The position numbers and the translations under genes are program-made. A stretch of 64,000 bases of DNA, taken from contig JAQWJE010000008.1 in the NCBI GenBank assembly GCA_029248525.1, positions 124,001 to 188,000 of the forward strand. The letters run 5' to 3'. The notes below the pieces were generated by a model. It worked only from the letters and a program-made list of their open reading frames with translations, made no database searches and was not told where the DNA came from. Shown in pieces: positions 49,226-58,621 of this stretch; position 1 is the stretch's first letter, and each line of letters starts with the position of its first letter. Source of the stretch: Candidatus Binatia bacterium. GTDB taxonomy: Bacteria; Desulfobacterota; Binatia; UBA12015.

Positions 49226-50710
49226 ATGCGCAGCATTGCGAAAATTGTATTTCTCGTAGTCATTGGATTTGCCACGGGATGGTTTGCGGTCGAGAACCGT
49301 TCCCCCGCAGAAGCTCAAGCGAAATCGAATATCACTGAGGAGACGGGCACCTGCGGTAAATGCGCTCTCCCGGATTTCGTGCAGCTATCCGAGAGGTGGC
49401 GTAATTCTGTGGTGAATATCGCCACGGAGAACAAGGCGCCGAAGCGCCGCCCCGGCTTTCGGGGCAATCCGCATGGAGGCAGCCCGCGCGGCGGCCCCGG
49501 TGGCCCCGAATTCAGCGATCCCTTCGAACGCTTCTTCGGGCCGGGTGGGCCGGGGCGATCGATGCCGCGGCGCAGCCTGGGATCGGGGTTCATTTTCGAC
49601 AAGGCGGGTTTCATTCTCACCAACAATCACGTGATCGAGAATGCCGACGAGATTCATATCAAGTTGAACTCCGGCGAAGAATACGATGCCAAGCTGGTCG
49701 GACGTGATCCGAAAACGGACGTCGCGGTCCTCAAGATCGAAGCAGATAATGAGCTGCAAGCAATTCCCTTCGGAGACTCGGAGGCGCTGCGCGTCGGCGA
49801 ATGGGTCATGGCGATCGGAAATCCGTTCGGATTGGACTTCTCGGTCACAGCGGGGATCGTCAGCGCAAAGGGCCGCTTTATCGGCCAAGGCAATTACGAT
49901 GATTTCATCCAGACCGATGCCCCCATCAATCCGGGCAACTCTGGCGGTCCGCTGATCAATATGGACGGTCATGTGGTCGGGATCAACACGTCGATCTTCA
50001 GTCGAAGCGGCGGCAATATCGGGATTGGTTTTGCGATTCCGATCGACCTTGCTCGCGACCTGATCCCGCAGCTCAAGGCTGACGGCAAGGTAACGCGCGG
50101 TTGGATGGGCGTGATGATCCAGAAAGTCACCCCGGAAATTGCCGAAAGCCTTGGTCTGGAAGAGGCGAAGGGCGCTCTGGTGGCGGATGTCGTCGATGAC
50201 GGCCCCGCAGAAAAGGCCGGGATTCAGGTTGGGGACGTGATCATGACGTTCGCCGGCAATGAGGTCGAGAGCTCCAACGATTTGCCGACGCTGGTCGCGC
50301 GCGAGCCGATCGGGGATGAAGTGCCTGTCGTCGTATGGCGGGACGGTGAGGAGGCCACCCTCGAGCTGAAAATCGCTCAGATGGAGGAAGATGATTCCGT
50401 TCTGTCGGATGATATGGCCGACGAGTTCGGTCTGTCCGCGCAAAATCTGACGCCGGAAATCTCCGAGTCGCTGGGGATGGACCCTGAAACCAAGGGTGTG
50501 ATCGTCTCGGGTGTCGAGCCGGGAACCTCTGCGGGTGATGCGGGTCTGCGCCGCGGCGATGTCATTCTCGAAGTCAATCGTCAGCCGATCAAGGATCTGG
50601 ATGCCTTCCATGCGAAACTGGCGGAGCGCAAGAAGGGCAAGAGTCTGCTCCTTCTCGTGCGTCGCGGAGACAGTACGGTGTTTTTGGCTTTGAAGCCGCC
50701 GGCTGATTGA
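49226..50710 (+). CDS. Periplasmic serine endoprotease, DegP/DegQ (Do) family
   Basis: 494 residues. An N-terminal signal or anchor (5-22) and a Gly/Pro/Arg-rich insert (about 70-115) precede the trypsin-like domain with H135 (TNNHVIEN), D165 (DPKTDVAVLK) and S239 (PGNSGGPL). Two PDZ domains follow (about 300-395 and 405-494). It degrades or refolds damaged envelope proteins. It is coupled with DUF1844 upstream and PBP1B four bases downstream, an envelope-maintenance grouping. Confidence 0.95.
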   Translation: MRSIAKIVFLVVIGFATGWFAVENRSPAEAQAKSNITEETGTCGKCALPDFVQLSERWRNSVVNIATENKAPKRRPGFRGNPHGGSPRGGPGGPEFSDPFERFFGPGGPGRSMPRRSLGSGFIFDKAGFILTNNHVIENADEIHIKLNSGEEYDAKLVGRDPKTDVAVLKIEADNELQAIPFGDSEALRVGEWVMAIGNPFGLDFSVTAGIVSAKGRFIGQGNYDDFIQTDAPINPGNSGGPLINMDGHVVGINTSIFSRSGGNIGIGFAIPIDLARDLIPQLKADGKVTRGWMGVMIQKVTPEIAESLGLEEAKGALVADVVDDGPAEKAGIQVGDVIMTFAGNEVESSNDLPTLVAREPIGDEVPVVVWRDGEEATLELKIAQMEEDDSVLSDDMADEFGLSAQNLTPEISESLGMDPETKGVIVSGVEPGTSAGDAGLRRGDVILEVNRQPIKDLDAFHAKLAERKKGKSLLLLVRRGDSTVFLALKPPAD

Positions 50711-50714
50711 TCCC

Positions 50715-53144
50715 ATGGCGGGGTCCTTAGGCCGCCGAATTCGATCGCTTTTCGTCGCGTTTGTCGTGGCGCTCATTCCCTTGGGCGCCGCGGCAGCGAT
50801 CGGCGGATGGCTCGCTTACCAGGATCTGGCAGCCACGCTGGAGGACCGGTTTGCCGGCAGGCTATGGGATTTTCCGAGTCGAATTCTCAGCGATTCCTTC
50901 CTGATTTATCCGGGGTTGGACGTGTCGGCGGCGGGCCTCGGACGGCGCCTGCAGAGGCTCTCCTACGTTGAAGTGGAGGAAGAACCCTCTCGAGGCGGTG
51001 AGATGCGCTCCGGCGACGATTGGGTCGAGATCGCGCTCCGCCCTTCCGGCAATGACGCTCCGATTGCACGCCCGGTTCGCTTGTTGCTCGAGGATGACCG
51101 TGTCGAGGAGATCCGGGATTTGCGGACAGGGGAACTCCTTGGTGCGGTCTCTCTCGAACCCGAGGAGTTAACCGGCATTTACCAAGGTGACTGGGAAGGG
51201 CGTCGGGCGGTGGCGCTGGGGGACGTCTCTCCGATTCTTGTGCGAGCGGTTCTGGCAACCGAAGATGCTCGATTCTTTGAACACCACGGAATCGATTACG
51301 TGGGTATTGGTCGAGCTCTTTTGGCCAACCTGCAATCCGGTCAGGTGCGGCAGGGTGGGAGCACGCTCACCCAGCAGTTGATGAAGAATTTCTTTCTCAG
51401 CTCGGAGAGAACGTACCAGAGGAAACTTCACGAAATTGCGATGGCTCTCGTTGCCGAGCAGGAATACTCGAAAGAAAAAATCCTCGAGGCCTATCTGAAC
51501 GAGATTTATCTTGCACAGCGGGGTTCTCGAGGCGTTTATGGTGTCGCAGAAGCCTCGAGGTTTTTTTTCGGCAAGGATCCTTCGGAGTTGACGGCAGGCG
51601 AGGCGGCAATGATTGCCGGTTTGATTCGTGCACCCAGTGCTTACTCGCCGCGTCGCTATCCGGAACGTGCTCGCCAGCGCAGAGACACCGTGCTTCGGCT
51701 TCTCTTTGAAGCTGGGGATATTGACCACGAGACTTTTCAGAGGGAGCGGTCTGCCGATTTACGGGTTTTGCCGGTGCGCGGCCAGAAACGACGGGCGCCC
51801 TTTTTTGTTGATAGTGTGCGCCGCGAATTATCCGAGAGATTTCCCGAGGAAGCTCTGGTCGCGGAGGGTTTTTCGGTCCATACGACTCTGGACCCGATGC
51901 TGCAGGAGTGGGCCGAATTAGCCGTCGAGACCGGGGTGGAGCGGGTGGCCGAACTGCGGGCGAAGCTTCATTCACCCCCGGAAAAGGATCGCCTCGAAGC
52001 AGCTCTGATCGCGATTTCACCTCGAACCGGCGCGATCCGGGCGATGGTTGGAGGGAAAAATTATCGCGAAAGCCAATTCAATCGGGTCACGGATGCACTG
52101 CGCCAACCGGGGTCGGGCTTCAAGCCGTTTGTATTCCTGGCGGGGCTCCTGCAGCCCGAACCCGAGCGTCATATCACGGCCGGCACCGTGGTCAGCGATA
52201 CTCCCTTCACATGGGCCTATGAATTGGGCCAGACCTGGTCCCCAACGAATTACGGAGATCGCTATTGTGGTGATGTCACCGTGCGCACCGCTCTGGAAAA
52301 ATCCCTCAACGCGGCGGTCGCTCGAGTCGCCTGGAATATTGGATTGGAGGAAGTGGCGGCATTTGGCGAACACGTCGGTATTCCCGGGCCACTCCTCGCG
52401 GTGCCTTCGATTGTTCTGGGTTCTCTTGAGGTGACACCTCTGGATATGACGGCGGCCTACGGAATCTTTGCCAGCGGCGGAATTCGAGCGGAACCCAATG
52501 CGATTGCGTCCGTGGAAACCCGCGATGGAGCGACGCTAGTCGGCGAGCCGCCCGCGATGCGACGCGTTGTCTCCCCGGCCGAGGCTTATGTGATGACGCA
52601 TTTGCTCGAAGGCGTGATGGATCGCGGAACGGCCCGGGGAGCTCGACGGCGGGGTTTTCGTCGACCGGCGGCGGGCAAGACCGGCACAACCAATGAATAT
52701 CGCGACGCCTGGTTCATCGGCTACACGCCGGAACTCCTGGTCGGAGTCTGGGTTGGATACGATGGCGGGACACCGCTGGAGCTATCCGGGGGCAGCGCTG
52801 CGTTGCCAATTTGGACGGAATTCATGCGGCGGGCGACTGCCGCGGACAAGCCTCGCGGATTCTCCGTGCCTCCGGGCGTGACGCTTGTCGAAGTCGACCG
52901 GAGAACCGGTCTTCCACCGCTGCCTCCGTCAGACCTGCCGGAGGAAGGCCCCCTCTTGCCCAAACCGGAGCCGGTGTTCTCACCGTGCGTTCCCGTCGAA
53001 CCGATCCAACTGATTCGGGAAGCCTTTTTGACCGGCGATGAGCCAGAATTTTCCAGCCCACTGGCGCCGGCACGGATTTTCGACCAAGCTCTGGAAGCAG
53101 ACGACCTCCCGGAGGAGCGTCTGGCCCCGAGAAACCATGATTGA
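50715..53144 (+). CDS. mrcB: Bifunctional penicillin-binding protein, PBP1B type
   Basis: 809 residues. A membrane anchor (about 10-33) is followed by a UB2H-like domain (WDFPSRILSDSFLIYPGLDV and strands to about 150), the GT51 glycosyltransferase (ATEDARFFEHHGIDYVGI with the catalytic Glu; RQGGSTLTQQLMKN; EAYLNEIYLAQ) and the transpeptidase with the active Ser in PGSGFKPF (SxxK), SLN in KSLNAAV and KTGTTN. It polymerises lipid II and cross-links peptidoglycan. The C-terminal 70 residues are Pro-rich. It starts four bases after the protease and overlaps the next gene by eight bases. Confidence 0.95.
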   Translation: MAGSLGRRIRSLFVAFVVALIPLGAAAAIGGWLAYQDLAATLEDRFAGRLWDFPSRILSDSFLIYPGLDVSAAGLGRRLQRLSYVEVEEEPSRGGEMRSGDDWVEIALRPSGNDAPIARPVRLLLEDDRVEEIRDLRTGELLGAVSLEPEELTGIYQGDWEGRRAVALGDVSPILVRAVLATEDARFFEHHGIDYVGIGRALLANLQSGQVRQGGSTLTQQLMKNFFLSSERTYQRKLHEIAMALVAEQEYSKEKILEAYLNEIYLAQRGSRGVYGVAEASRFFFGKDPSELTAGEAAMIAGLIRAPSAYSPRRYPERARQRRDTVLRLLFEAGDIDHETFQRERSADLRVLPVRGQKRRAPFFVDSVRRELSERFPEEALVAEGFSVHTTLDPMLQEWAELAVETGVERVAELRAKLHSPPEKDRLEAALIAISPRTGAIRAMVGGKNYRESQFNRVTDALRQPGSGFKPFVFLAGLLQPEPERHITAGTVVSDTPFTWAYELGQTWSPTNYGDRYCGDVTVRTALEKSLNAAVARVAWNIGLEEVAAFGEHVGIPGPLLAVPSIVLGSLEVTPLDMTAAYGIFASGGIRAEPNAIASVETRDGATLVGEPPAMRRVVSPAEAYVMTHLLEGVMDRGTARGARRRGFRRPAAGKTGTTNEYRDAWFIGYTPELLVGVWVGYDGGTPLELSGGSAALPIWTEFMRRATAADKPRGFSVPPGVTLVEVDRRTGLPPLPPSDLPEEGPLLPKPEPVFSPCVPVEPIQLIREAFLTGDEPEFSSPLAPARIFDQALEADDLPEERLAPRNHD

Positions 53145-53811
53145 GAAAATTACCCGAAGACTGCCCAGTGCACTTTGCTTTTTGGTTCTTGTCGCGATCG
53201 CATGCGCACCCGCGCGAGATCCGAGTCGTAACTGGGAGGGCAGGACGCCGCGGCCACAGCCGACGCCATGGCGCCCCTTGCTGCAGGACTGGTCTCCGGC
53301 TCCGCGACTGACACCCGCCCCGCAGGACCCGGCTCTTGGTTCACCTGCACCGCCGACACTTGCACCCACGCCCAACCGGCGAGGGATTCGGGATCGGACC
53401 CGCGATCCGCTGGCCTGGTCGATTCATCAGGGAACCACACCCGGGCAGGCCGCCGCGATGCGTCTGGTCGACAGGGCACGCGCCGAGCTGGAGGCGGGGA
53501 CGGCCGGGCGCGCCTTTGAGCTTCTGGATGAGGCTGTGCGAGCCGACCCGGATTGTGTGCCCGCGTATCTGACGCGTGCACAGGCATCCTTGTTGGTGGG
53601 TTCGACGGCAGAGGCTCGGCGCGATCTGCAGGTTGCCGTCGCACTTGATCCCAAGGGTGCCTGGTTAGCGGAACTTGTCGCGGTAAACGGAGAAGTCTAC
53701 GAGGTCGAGGGCGATGAGGACAGCGCGATTGCCTCCTATCGTCGGGCTCTGGGAATTTATCCTGCGAATCGAACGGCCCGAGTGGCCCTGACACGGTTGC
53801 TTGCCCGATGA
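53137..53811 (+). CDS. TPR-containing putative lipoprotein with Pro-rich linker
   Basis: 224 residues. The N-terminal helix SALCFLVLVAIAC looks like a type II signal peptide with Cys at about 23, though the lipobox (AIAC) is imperfect. A Pro/Arg/Thr-rich linker (about 35-85) precedes two to three TPR-like motifs (AFELLDEAVRADPDCVPAYL; ARRDLQVAVALDPKG; AIASYRRALGIYPANRTA). TPR lipoproteins often assist envelope complexes; placed right after PBP1B, it could be its outer-membrane activator, as LpoB is for PBP1B, though similarity to LpoB is not visible. Confidence 0.72.
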   Translation: MIEKITRRLPSALCFLVLVAIACAPARDPSRNWEGRTPRPQPTPWRPLLQDWSPAPRLTPAPQDPALGSPAPPTLAPTPNRRGIRDRTRDPLAWSIHQGTTPGQAAAMRLVDRARAELEAGTAGRAFELLDEAVRADPDCVPAYLTRAQASLLVGSTAEARRDLQVAVALDPKGAWLAELVAVNGEVYEVEGDEDSAIASYRRALGIYPANRTARVALTRLLAR

Positions 53812-54818
53812 TTGTCCTCGGAATCGAATCCAGCTGCGATGATACCGGCGCGGCCGTTCTTCAGGATGGACGGGAGTTGTCGAATATCGTCGCTTCTCAG
53901 GATGATGTTCATGCTCCGTACGGGGGAATCGTTCCCGAGTTGGCGGCACGGAATCACGTTTTGCATATCGTACCCGTGATCGAGAAGGCTCTGGCAACCG
54001 CGGGTATGACCCTGGACGACGTGGAGGGAATTGCTGCTACGCGGGGGCCCGGCCTTGTCGGTTCGTTGCTTGTGGGATTGTGTGCGGCCAAGGCAATCGC
54101 CCGTGCGCGGGGACTTCCCTTTGTGGGGGTCAACCATATCGAGGGCCACCTTCTTTCGGGGGAACTGGACGCACAGGTGCCTCGGCCTTTTCTCGGATTG
54201 GTTGTCTCCGGCGGTCATTCTGCGCTGTATCTGGCTCGGGAGGATCGGAGTTTTGGCCTGCTGGGGCAGACAAGAGACGATGCGGCTGGTGAGGCCTTCG
54301 ACAAGGCGGCCAAACTTCTGGGGCTCGGTTATCCGGGGGGCCGCGAGATCGAGCGAGTGGCGCGCGATGGCAATCCGCAGGCGATGCGATTGCCGAGGCC
54401 GCGCGTGCGCGGTGCTGCGCTCGATATGAGCTTTAGCGGCTTGAAGACAGCCTTGTGGCAGGAGGTTGCCAAGCGCCCGGAAATCGACGTGCCTGACGTG
54501 GCAGCGTCTTTTCAGGAGGCAGTGGTGGACACCCTCGCGGCAACGACAAGGCGTGCGTTGCGGGAGGTCGAGGTGAAGGCCCTTGTGGTGACGGGTGGGG
54601 TATCGGCGAATGGATTGCTGCGGGAGAGGATGGCCGAAGTCGCTCGGGAAGAGGGCGTGGATCTGCAACTCCCGGCGTTGTCGCGCTGCACCGATAACGC
54701 AGCGATGATCGCGTACGCCGGTTGGCAGAGGTTGCTCCGCGGGGAGCGCGATGAACTCGACCTGAATGCGGTCGCAACGCTTCCGATCGGCCCACGTATC
54801 GAGATTGCTGCCAGCTGA
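53808..54818 (+). CDS. tsaD: tRNA N6-adenosine threonylcarbamoyltransferase TsaD
   Basis: 336 residues. IVLGIESSCDDTGAAVL is the ASKHA ATP-binding start. Metal ligands H110 and H114 lie in GVNHIEGHL. Other blocks are PELAARNH, RGPGLVGSLLVG, VSGGHSALYL and TGGVSANGLLRERM. With TsaB, TsaE and TsaC it makes t6A37 in tRNAs that read ANN codons; those partners are not in this window. The ATG overlaps the TPR gene by four bases. It is followed directly by rsmA. Confidence 0.96.
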   Translation: MIVLGIESSCDDTGAAVLQDGRELSNIVASQDDVHAPYGGIVPELAARNHVLHIVPVIEKALATAGMTLDDVEGIAATRGPGLVGSLLVGLCAAKAIARARGLPFVGVNHIEGHLLSGELDAQVPRPFLGLVVSGGHSALYLAREDRSFGLLGQTRDDAAGEAFDKAAKLLGLGYPGGREIERVARDGNPQAMRLPRPRVRGAALDMSFSGLKTALWQEVAKRPEIDVPDVAASFQEAVVDTLAATTRRALREVEVKALVVTGGVSANGLLRERMAEVAREEGVDLQLPALSRCTDNAAMIAYAGWQRLLRGERDELDLNAVATLPIGPRIEIAAS

Positions 54819-55601
54819 ATGGGCGGGCGACGGCATGCGCTGGGCCAGCATTTTCTGGCGGATGACAGTTTCGTTCATCGAACCATCGCGCTTGCCGGAC
54901 TGCCGGGCGAATCGTCGGTTCTGGAGATCGGCCCGGGGAAAGGGGCGCTTACCTTTCCGCTGCTGGATGCCGGCTATCATGTGACGGCAGTCGAGTTTGA
55001 CCGCACTCTTGCCGAGAATCTGGCGACGATGGCGCCGGAGCGGCTCCGGGTCGAGCAGGCCGATTTCCTGAAATTCGACATCGATAGCCTTCCGAGTGGT
55101 CCGCTTTTTGTTGTCGCGAATTTGCCGTATTCGACAGGGACGGCGATTCTGACGCGCTTGCTCGAGAGACCGGAGAAGTTTCCGCGGATTGTTGTGATGC
55201 TGCAACGCGAAGTGGCCCAGCGATTGGTGGCCGAGCCGGGCTCGCGGGCCTACGGCAGCCTGTCGATCTTTACGCAAATGCAGGCAGCTGTGCAGATGGG
55301 CTTTTTGGTTCCGCCCGAAGCTTTTCGACCACCACCCCGCGTTGATTCTGCCGTGGTGCGGCTGGACCTCTCGGTGGAACCTCGGTTTCTCTGCGCCGAT
55401 GCTCAGAAATTTCGGCGTCTGGTCCGCAGCGCCTTTGCGCAGCGGCGGAAAACGCTTCGCAACAGTTTGGGGACAGTTTACGGCAAGGAGGTTGCTCTGG
55501 CGGCGATGGCACGCGCCGGAATTGACCCTGTGCGTCGCGCCGAAACAGTTTCGATCCCGGAGTTTTGCGCTCTCGAAGCAGCCTTTGGCCAAGATGCCTG
55601 A
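54819..55601 (+). CDS. rsmA: 16S rRNA dimethyladenosine transferase RsmA (KsgA)
   Basis: 260 residues. GQHFLADDSFVHRTI, motif I VLEIGPGKGALTFPLL, and the catalytic motif IV NLPYSTGTAIL are diagnostic, together with PPPRVDSAVVRL and FAQRRKTLRNSL. It dimethylates A1518 and A1519 of 16S rRNA. The ATG follows the tsaD stop without a gap, and the 3' end overlaps mutM by eight bases, so tsaD-rsmA-mutM is a coupled block. Confidence 0.96.
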   Translation: MGGRRHALGQHFLADDSFVHRTIALAGLPGESSVLEIGPGKGALTFPLLDAGYHVTAVEFDRTLAENLATMAPERLRVEQADFLKFDIDSLPSGPLFVVANLPYSTGTAILTRLLERPEKFPRIVVMLQREVAQRLVAEPGSRAYGSLSIFTQMQAAVQMGFLVPPEAFRPPPRVDSAVVRLDLSVEPRFLCADAQKFRRLVRSAFAQRRKTLRNSLGTVYGKEVALAAMARAGIDPVRRAETVSIPEFCALEAAFGQDA

Positions 55602-56400
55602 GTTGCCGGAGGTTGAAACGGTCTGCCGCACGATCGCGCCGCATGTGGAAGGGCAGCGGATCTCTCGTGTGGTGGTTCACGAGCCGCGGTTTCGACGGCC
55701 GATTCCTTTGGATTTTGCGGGCCGTCTTCAGGGCCGCACTATCCATCAGGTCCGACGTCGCGGTAAATTTGTCATCATCGACATCGGAGACGGCGATGCC
55801 TGGGCAGTGCATCTGGGGATGTCGGGACGTTTGTTGCTCGGTGCACCTCCCCCGGAGGCCCGACATGTCCATGTGGAAGTCGAGTTGGATTCGGGGGCGC
55901 GGGTGTATCTGCAAGATCCTCGCCGTTTCGGAGCATGCTTTCTTTTTCGCGATGAGTCCGAACTCGGGAATCTGGGCGTCGAGCCTTTGAGCGATGCGTT
56001 CGACGAGGCTGCGCTTTGGGCGCTTCGAACCGCCCATCCCCGTCTCGCAATCAAGACGCTGCTGATGGACCAGCGCCTGATTGTCGGCGTCGGTAATATT
56101 TACGCCAACGAAGCGCTTCATCAAGCCGGTGTGCGCCCCGGACGCCGGGCGCACCGGCTTCGCCGCCGGGAAGCCAGTGCCATCGTGGATGCCATTCGAG
56201 AAGTTCTGGACCGCTCGATTGCGCTCGGTGGCTCTTCGTTATTGGACTATCGCGATGCCGAAGGGAACCCGGGGACCTTTCAGCAGACCCTGCGGGTTTA
56301 CGACCGTGCCGGCCTGCCTTGTCCGGTCTGCGCCAGCCCGATCCGGACTCGCATGATGGGGGGGCGGAGCACTTTCTGGTGCAGCCCCTGTCAGCCGTGA
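55594..56400 (+). CDS. mutM: Formamidopyrimidine-DNA glycosylase MutM (Fpg)
   Basis: 268 residues. The N-terminus MPELPEVETVCR carries the catalytic Pro2 and Glu3. The VRRRGKFVIID block, LGMSGRL, DPRRFGACFL and the H2TH region (LLMDQRLIVGVGNIYANEAL) are all present, and the C-terminal zinc finger is CPVC..CSPC. It excises oxidised purines such as 8-oxoguanine and cleaves the abasic site. The ATG lies within the last codons of rsmA. Confidence 0.96.
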   Translation: MPELPEVETVCRTIAPHVEGQRISRVVVHEPRFRRPIPLDFAGRLQGRTIHQVRRRGKFVIIDIGDGDAWAVHLGMSGRLLLGAPPPEARHVHVEVELDSGARVYLQDPRRFGACFLFRDESELGNLGVEPLSDAFDEAALWALRTAHPRLAIKTLLMDQRLIVGVGNIYANEALHQAGVRPGRRAHRLRRREASAIVDAIREVLDRSIALGGSSLLDYRDAEGNPGTFQQTLRVYDRAGLPCPVCASPIRTRMMGGRSTFWCSPCQP

Positions 56401-56564
56401 GCCTTGTTTCCTGACCGTGGGGCGGGGCGATTTGCTCTGGCCGCGGAACCCGCATACACCGGTGATGGTATTGCGGCGCGCCGGGAATCCCGGCGGGGCA
56501 CATTGGGGAAGGGGTTGCTGGTGGCTGATTCGAACCGGTGGAAACGAGCGGAGTTGTGGGCTCG

Positions 56565-57935
56565 ATGATGTTGTCTCGCAAGAGTCGTCTGCGGCCCTGC
56601 GCAGCATCGCTTCTCGCGTTGGTTTTGGCGCTTCCTTTAGCCGGGGCCTCAGATGCCGGGGGAAGTCAATTACCGCGGCCGGCGTCGTTCGAGTCGTCGA
56701 TCGGTTTTTGGCGTTCCATTTTCGGGACCTACTCTCGCAATCAAGTTGTGCTGCACGACAACGTCCATCTCGGTGTGGTGTACGCCGTTCTGGATTTTCG
56801 ACCTCAAGACGAACCGGGTCGCTCGCTGACCCGGCAAGAGCGCCGGGCACGCGAGAAGCGAGTCAAGCACGAGCAGAAGAAAGTGGAGCAGGCTTTGGAA
56901 CGCTTGCACCGGTTTGCCGGATCTCCACCGAAAATAACGCCGCTTGAGGCGCGTGTCCGAGATCGCCTCAAACAGGTCTCGAGCCCGGTCAACTATGCGC
57001 GTGCGTCGGGCCGCGTGCGCGCGCAATCCGGATTACGCGAGAGTTTCTCGAGCGGCCTGGTCCGCCAGAGTGGCTACCTTGCGGAGATGGAGGCGATCTT
57101 TCGCGCCCGGGGATTACCAGTCGAGCTGGCGCGAATGCCCCTTGTGGAATCCTGCTTCGACGTGGATGCCTATTCGAAAGTGGGCGCGGCCGGTGTCTGG
57201 CAATTCATGCCTGCCACCGGGCGGCAATATCTGAAAATCAACTCGGCACTGGATGAGCGTCGAGATCCGATCCGCGCAACGGAGGCTGCAGCCGAGCATT
57301 TGGAGCGTGACTATGAGGCGCTCGGAAGTTGGCCGTTGGCGGTCACGGCTTACAACCACGGCCGTGGCGGGATGCAGAGAGCCATGCGATCACACGGCTC
57401 GGATTTCGAATCGATGGTTAAGAATTATCGAGGTCGGCGTTTCGGCTTCGCCTCGCGAAACTTCTACATCGAACTTCTGGCTGCGATTGATGTCTCGAAA
57501 AACGCCGATGCATACTTCGGCAGACTTCCTGTTTTAGGAGTTCCGGAGCTGCGGGAGGTCAAGCTGCGTCGATCCATGCGACTCAAGGATGCAGCAGCCC
57601 ATGTGGGCGTGCCAAGGGACCATCTGTTGGCGACGAACCCGGCGTTCCTGCGGCGCGTACGCTATGGCGTGGACCGAATTCCACGAGGCTACAGATTGCG
57701 GGTGCCTCGGACAGCCCACGATGCGACTCTGGCGACCCGGCGCCGCGATACAGGGCGAGAGTCTGCCGGCGCCAAGGAGCCCCGAGTGGTGGTCCATCGC
57801 GTGTCCCGCGGGCAGACCCTTGGGGGGATTGCGCGTCGATATGGATCCTCGATTCGCGAGATTCAAAAGATGAACGGAGTGCGCAACCCGAGGCGCATTC
57901 AGGCCGGTCAGGATCTAATCATCCCACTTGGGTGA
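56565..57935 (+). CDS. MltD-like lytic murein transglycosylase with C-terminal LysM
   Basis: 456 residues. A signal peptide or lipoprotein-like N-terminus (about 9-30) leads into a basic, coiled-coil-prone region (about 85-120), then the SLT domain with the catalytic Glu E195 (MPLVESCFDV), SKVGAAGVWQFMPATGR and ALGSWPLAVTAYNHG. The C-terminal LysM (about 413-456: HRVSRGQTLGGIARRYG) binds peptidoglycan. It cleaves glycan strands to 1,6-anhydroMurNAc products. The ATG at 56565 is preferred; a GTG at 56538 is in frame but lacks a ribosome-binding site. Confidence 0.88.
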   Translation: MMLSRKSRLRPCAASLLALVLALPLAGASDAGGSQLPRPASFESSIGFWRSIFGTYSRNQVVLHDNVHLGVVYAVLDFRPQDEPGRSLTRQERRAREKRVKHEQKKVEQALERLHRFAGSPPKITPLEARVRDRLKQVSSPVNYARASGRVRAQSGLRESFSSGLVRQSGYLAEMEAIFRARGLPVELARMPLVESCFDVDAYSKVGAAGVWQFMPATGRQYLKINSALDERRDPIRATEAAAEHLERDYEALGSWPLAVTAYNHGRGGMQRAMRSHGSDFESMVKNYRGRRFGFASRNFYIELLAAIDVSKNADAYFGRLPVLGVPELREVKLRRSMRLKDAAAHVGVPRDHLLATNPAFLRRVRYGVDRIPRGYRLRVPRTAHDATLATRRRDTGRESAGAKEPRVVVHRVSRGQTLGGIARRYGSSIREIQKMNGVRNPRRIQAGQDLIIPLG

Positions 57936-57976
57936 GATTCTTCGAGAAATCCCCTGATTTATGCTAGGATCAAGGC

Positions 57977-58621
57977 ATGGGTTTGTTCTCGATGTCCGTG
58001 GATCTTGCTGATCGGAACACTGTCGTTCTGAGCACGGGGGGGGAAGGGCAGGCTGCCGTCGGCGCACTAGCGGAAGCGGGAGCCCATGTTCGATGGATTG
58101 ACCCTGAAATTCCTCAGAATTTTGCCCCTTCGTCGAGCCTCGAGATTTGTCGACGCAGCTACCAGCCCGGGGATTTGAAGGGTTGTTTCGTGGCAGTTTG
58201 TGGGCGTCTTCCCGGGACTGCCGTTGCCGAGGTCCGAGCCGAAGCCCTCGCCGATCGCGTTCTGCTTCATCTCGTCGGCCATCGGGGTGCTTCGAGCTTC
58301 AACCTCCCGTCGAATCTTTCGGTCGGCCCCGTGACGGTTTCGGTGGATCCGGGGAATGCCAGCGAGGCGCTTGCGGACCGAATTCGCGATGAGATCGCTG
58401 CAACGCTGGGTCCTGAATTCGCGTCGGCCGCCGACTATATGGTCACCCTTCAGGAGCGATTCGCCAAAGGCACGCAGCGCACGCAGGCGTTTACGCACCT
58501 TCTGCAGAGTGGTCTTCTGGAAGCCTTGCGTCGCGGGGATCCGGGACGGGTAGAGCGCATGACCGAGTCGATCTGTCGCGACTTGCCGAGACGCGAAGTC
58601 TCGGAAGAAGGCGAGATTTGA
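57977..58621 (+). CDS. Precorrin-2 dehydrogenase-like (Met8/SirC-type) protein with degenerate active site
   Basis: 214 residues, the size and order of SirC/CysG-N proteins: NTVVLSTGGEGQAAV (strand and dinucleotide loop), SYQPGDLKGCFVAV, SSFNLPSNLSVGPVTVSV and NASEALADRIRDEIA. The NAD-binding glycine loop is altered (GGGxVA becomes TGGEGQ), and the catalytic Asp region VxxADD reads LHLVGH (97-102). A working precorrin-2 oxidation is therefore doubtful. It opens the tetrapyrrole gene set and ends directly before ccsA/hemX, where Met8 homologues commonly lie in siroheme/haem clusters. It may have a structural or ferrochelatase role. Confidence 0.7.
   Translation: MGLFSMSVDLADRNTVVLSTGGEGQAAVGALAEAGAHVRWIDPEIPQNFAPSSSLEICRRSYQPGDLKGCFVAVCGRLPGTAVAEVRAEALADRVLLHLVGHRGASSFNLPSNLSVGPVTVSVDPGNASEALADRIRDEIAATLGPEFASAADYMVTLQERFAKGTQRTQAFTHLLQSGLLEALRRGDPGRVERMTESICRDLPRREVSEEGEI

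Noticed and set aside
53757-55631. A 624-codon open frame antisense to tsaD and rsmA
   Set aside because: Both sense genes have complete catalytic motifs; the antisense translation has none.
56126-56157. A strong GC-rich near-palindrome that looks like a terminator
   Set aside because: It lies inside mutM coding sequence for conserved positions, has no T-run, and is explained by Arg/Gly/Pro codon use.
56521-56545. A TTCGAAC string resembling a tRNA T-loop before the MltD-like gene
   Set aside because: The flanking five bases on either side are not complementary and no acceptor or anticodon stem can be drawn on either strand.
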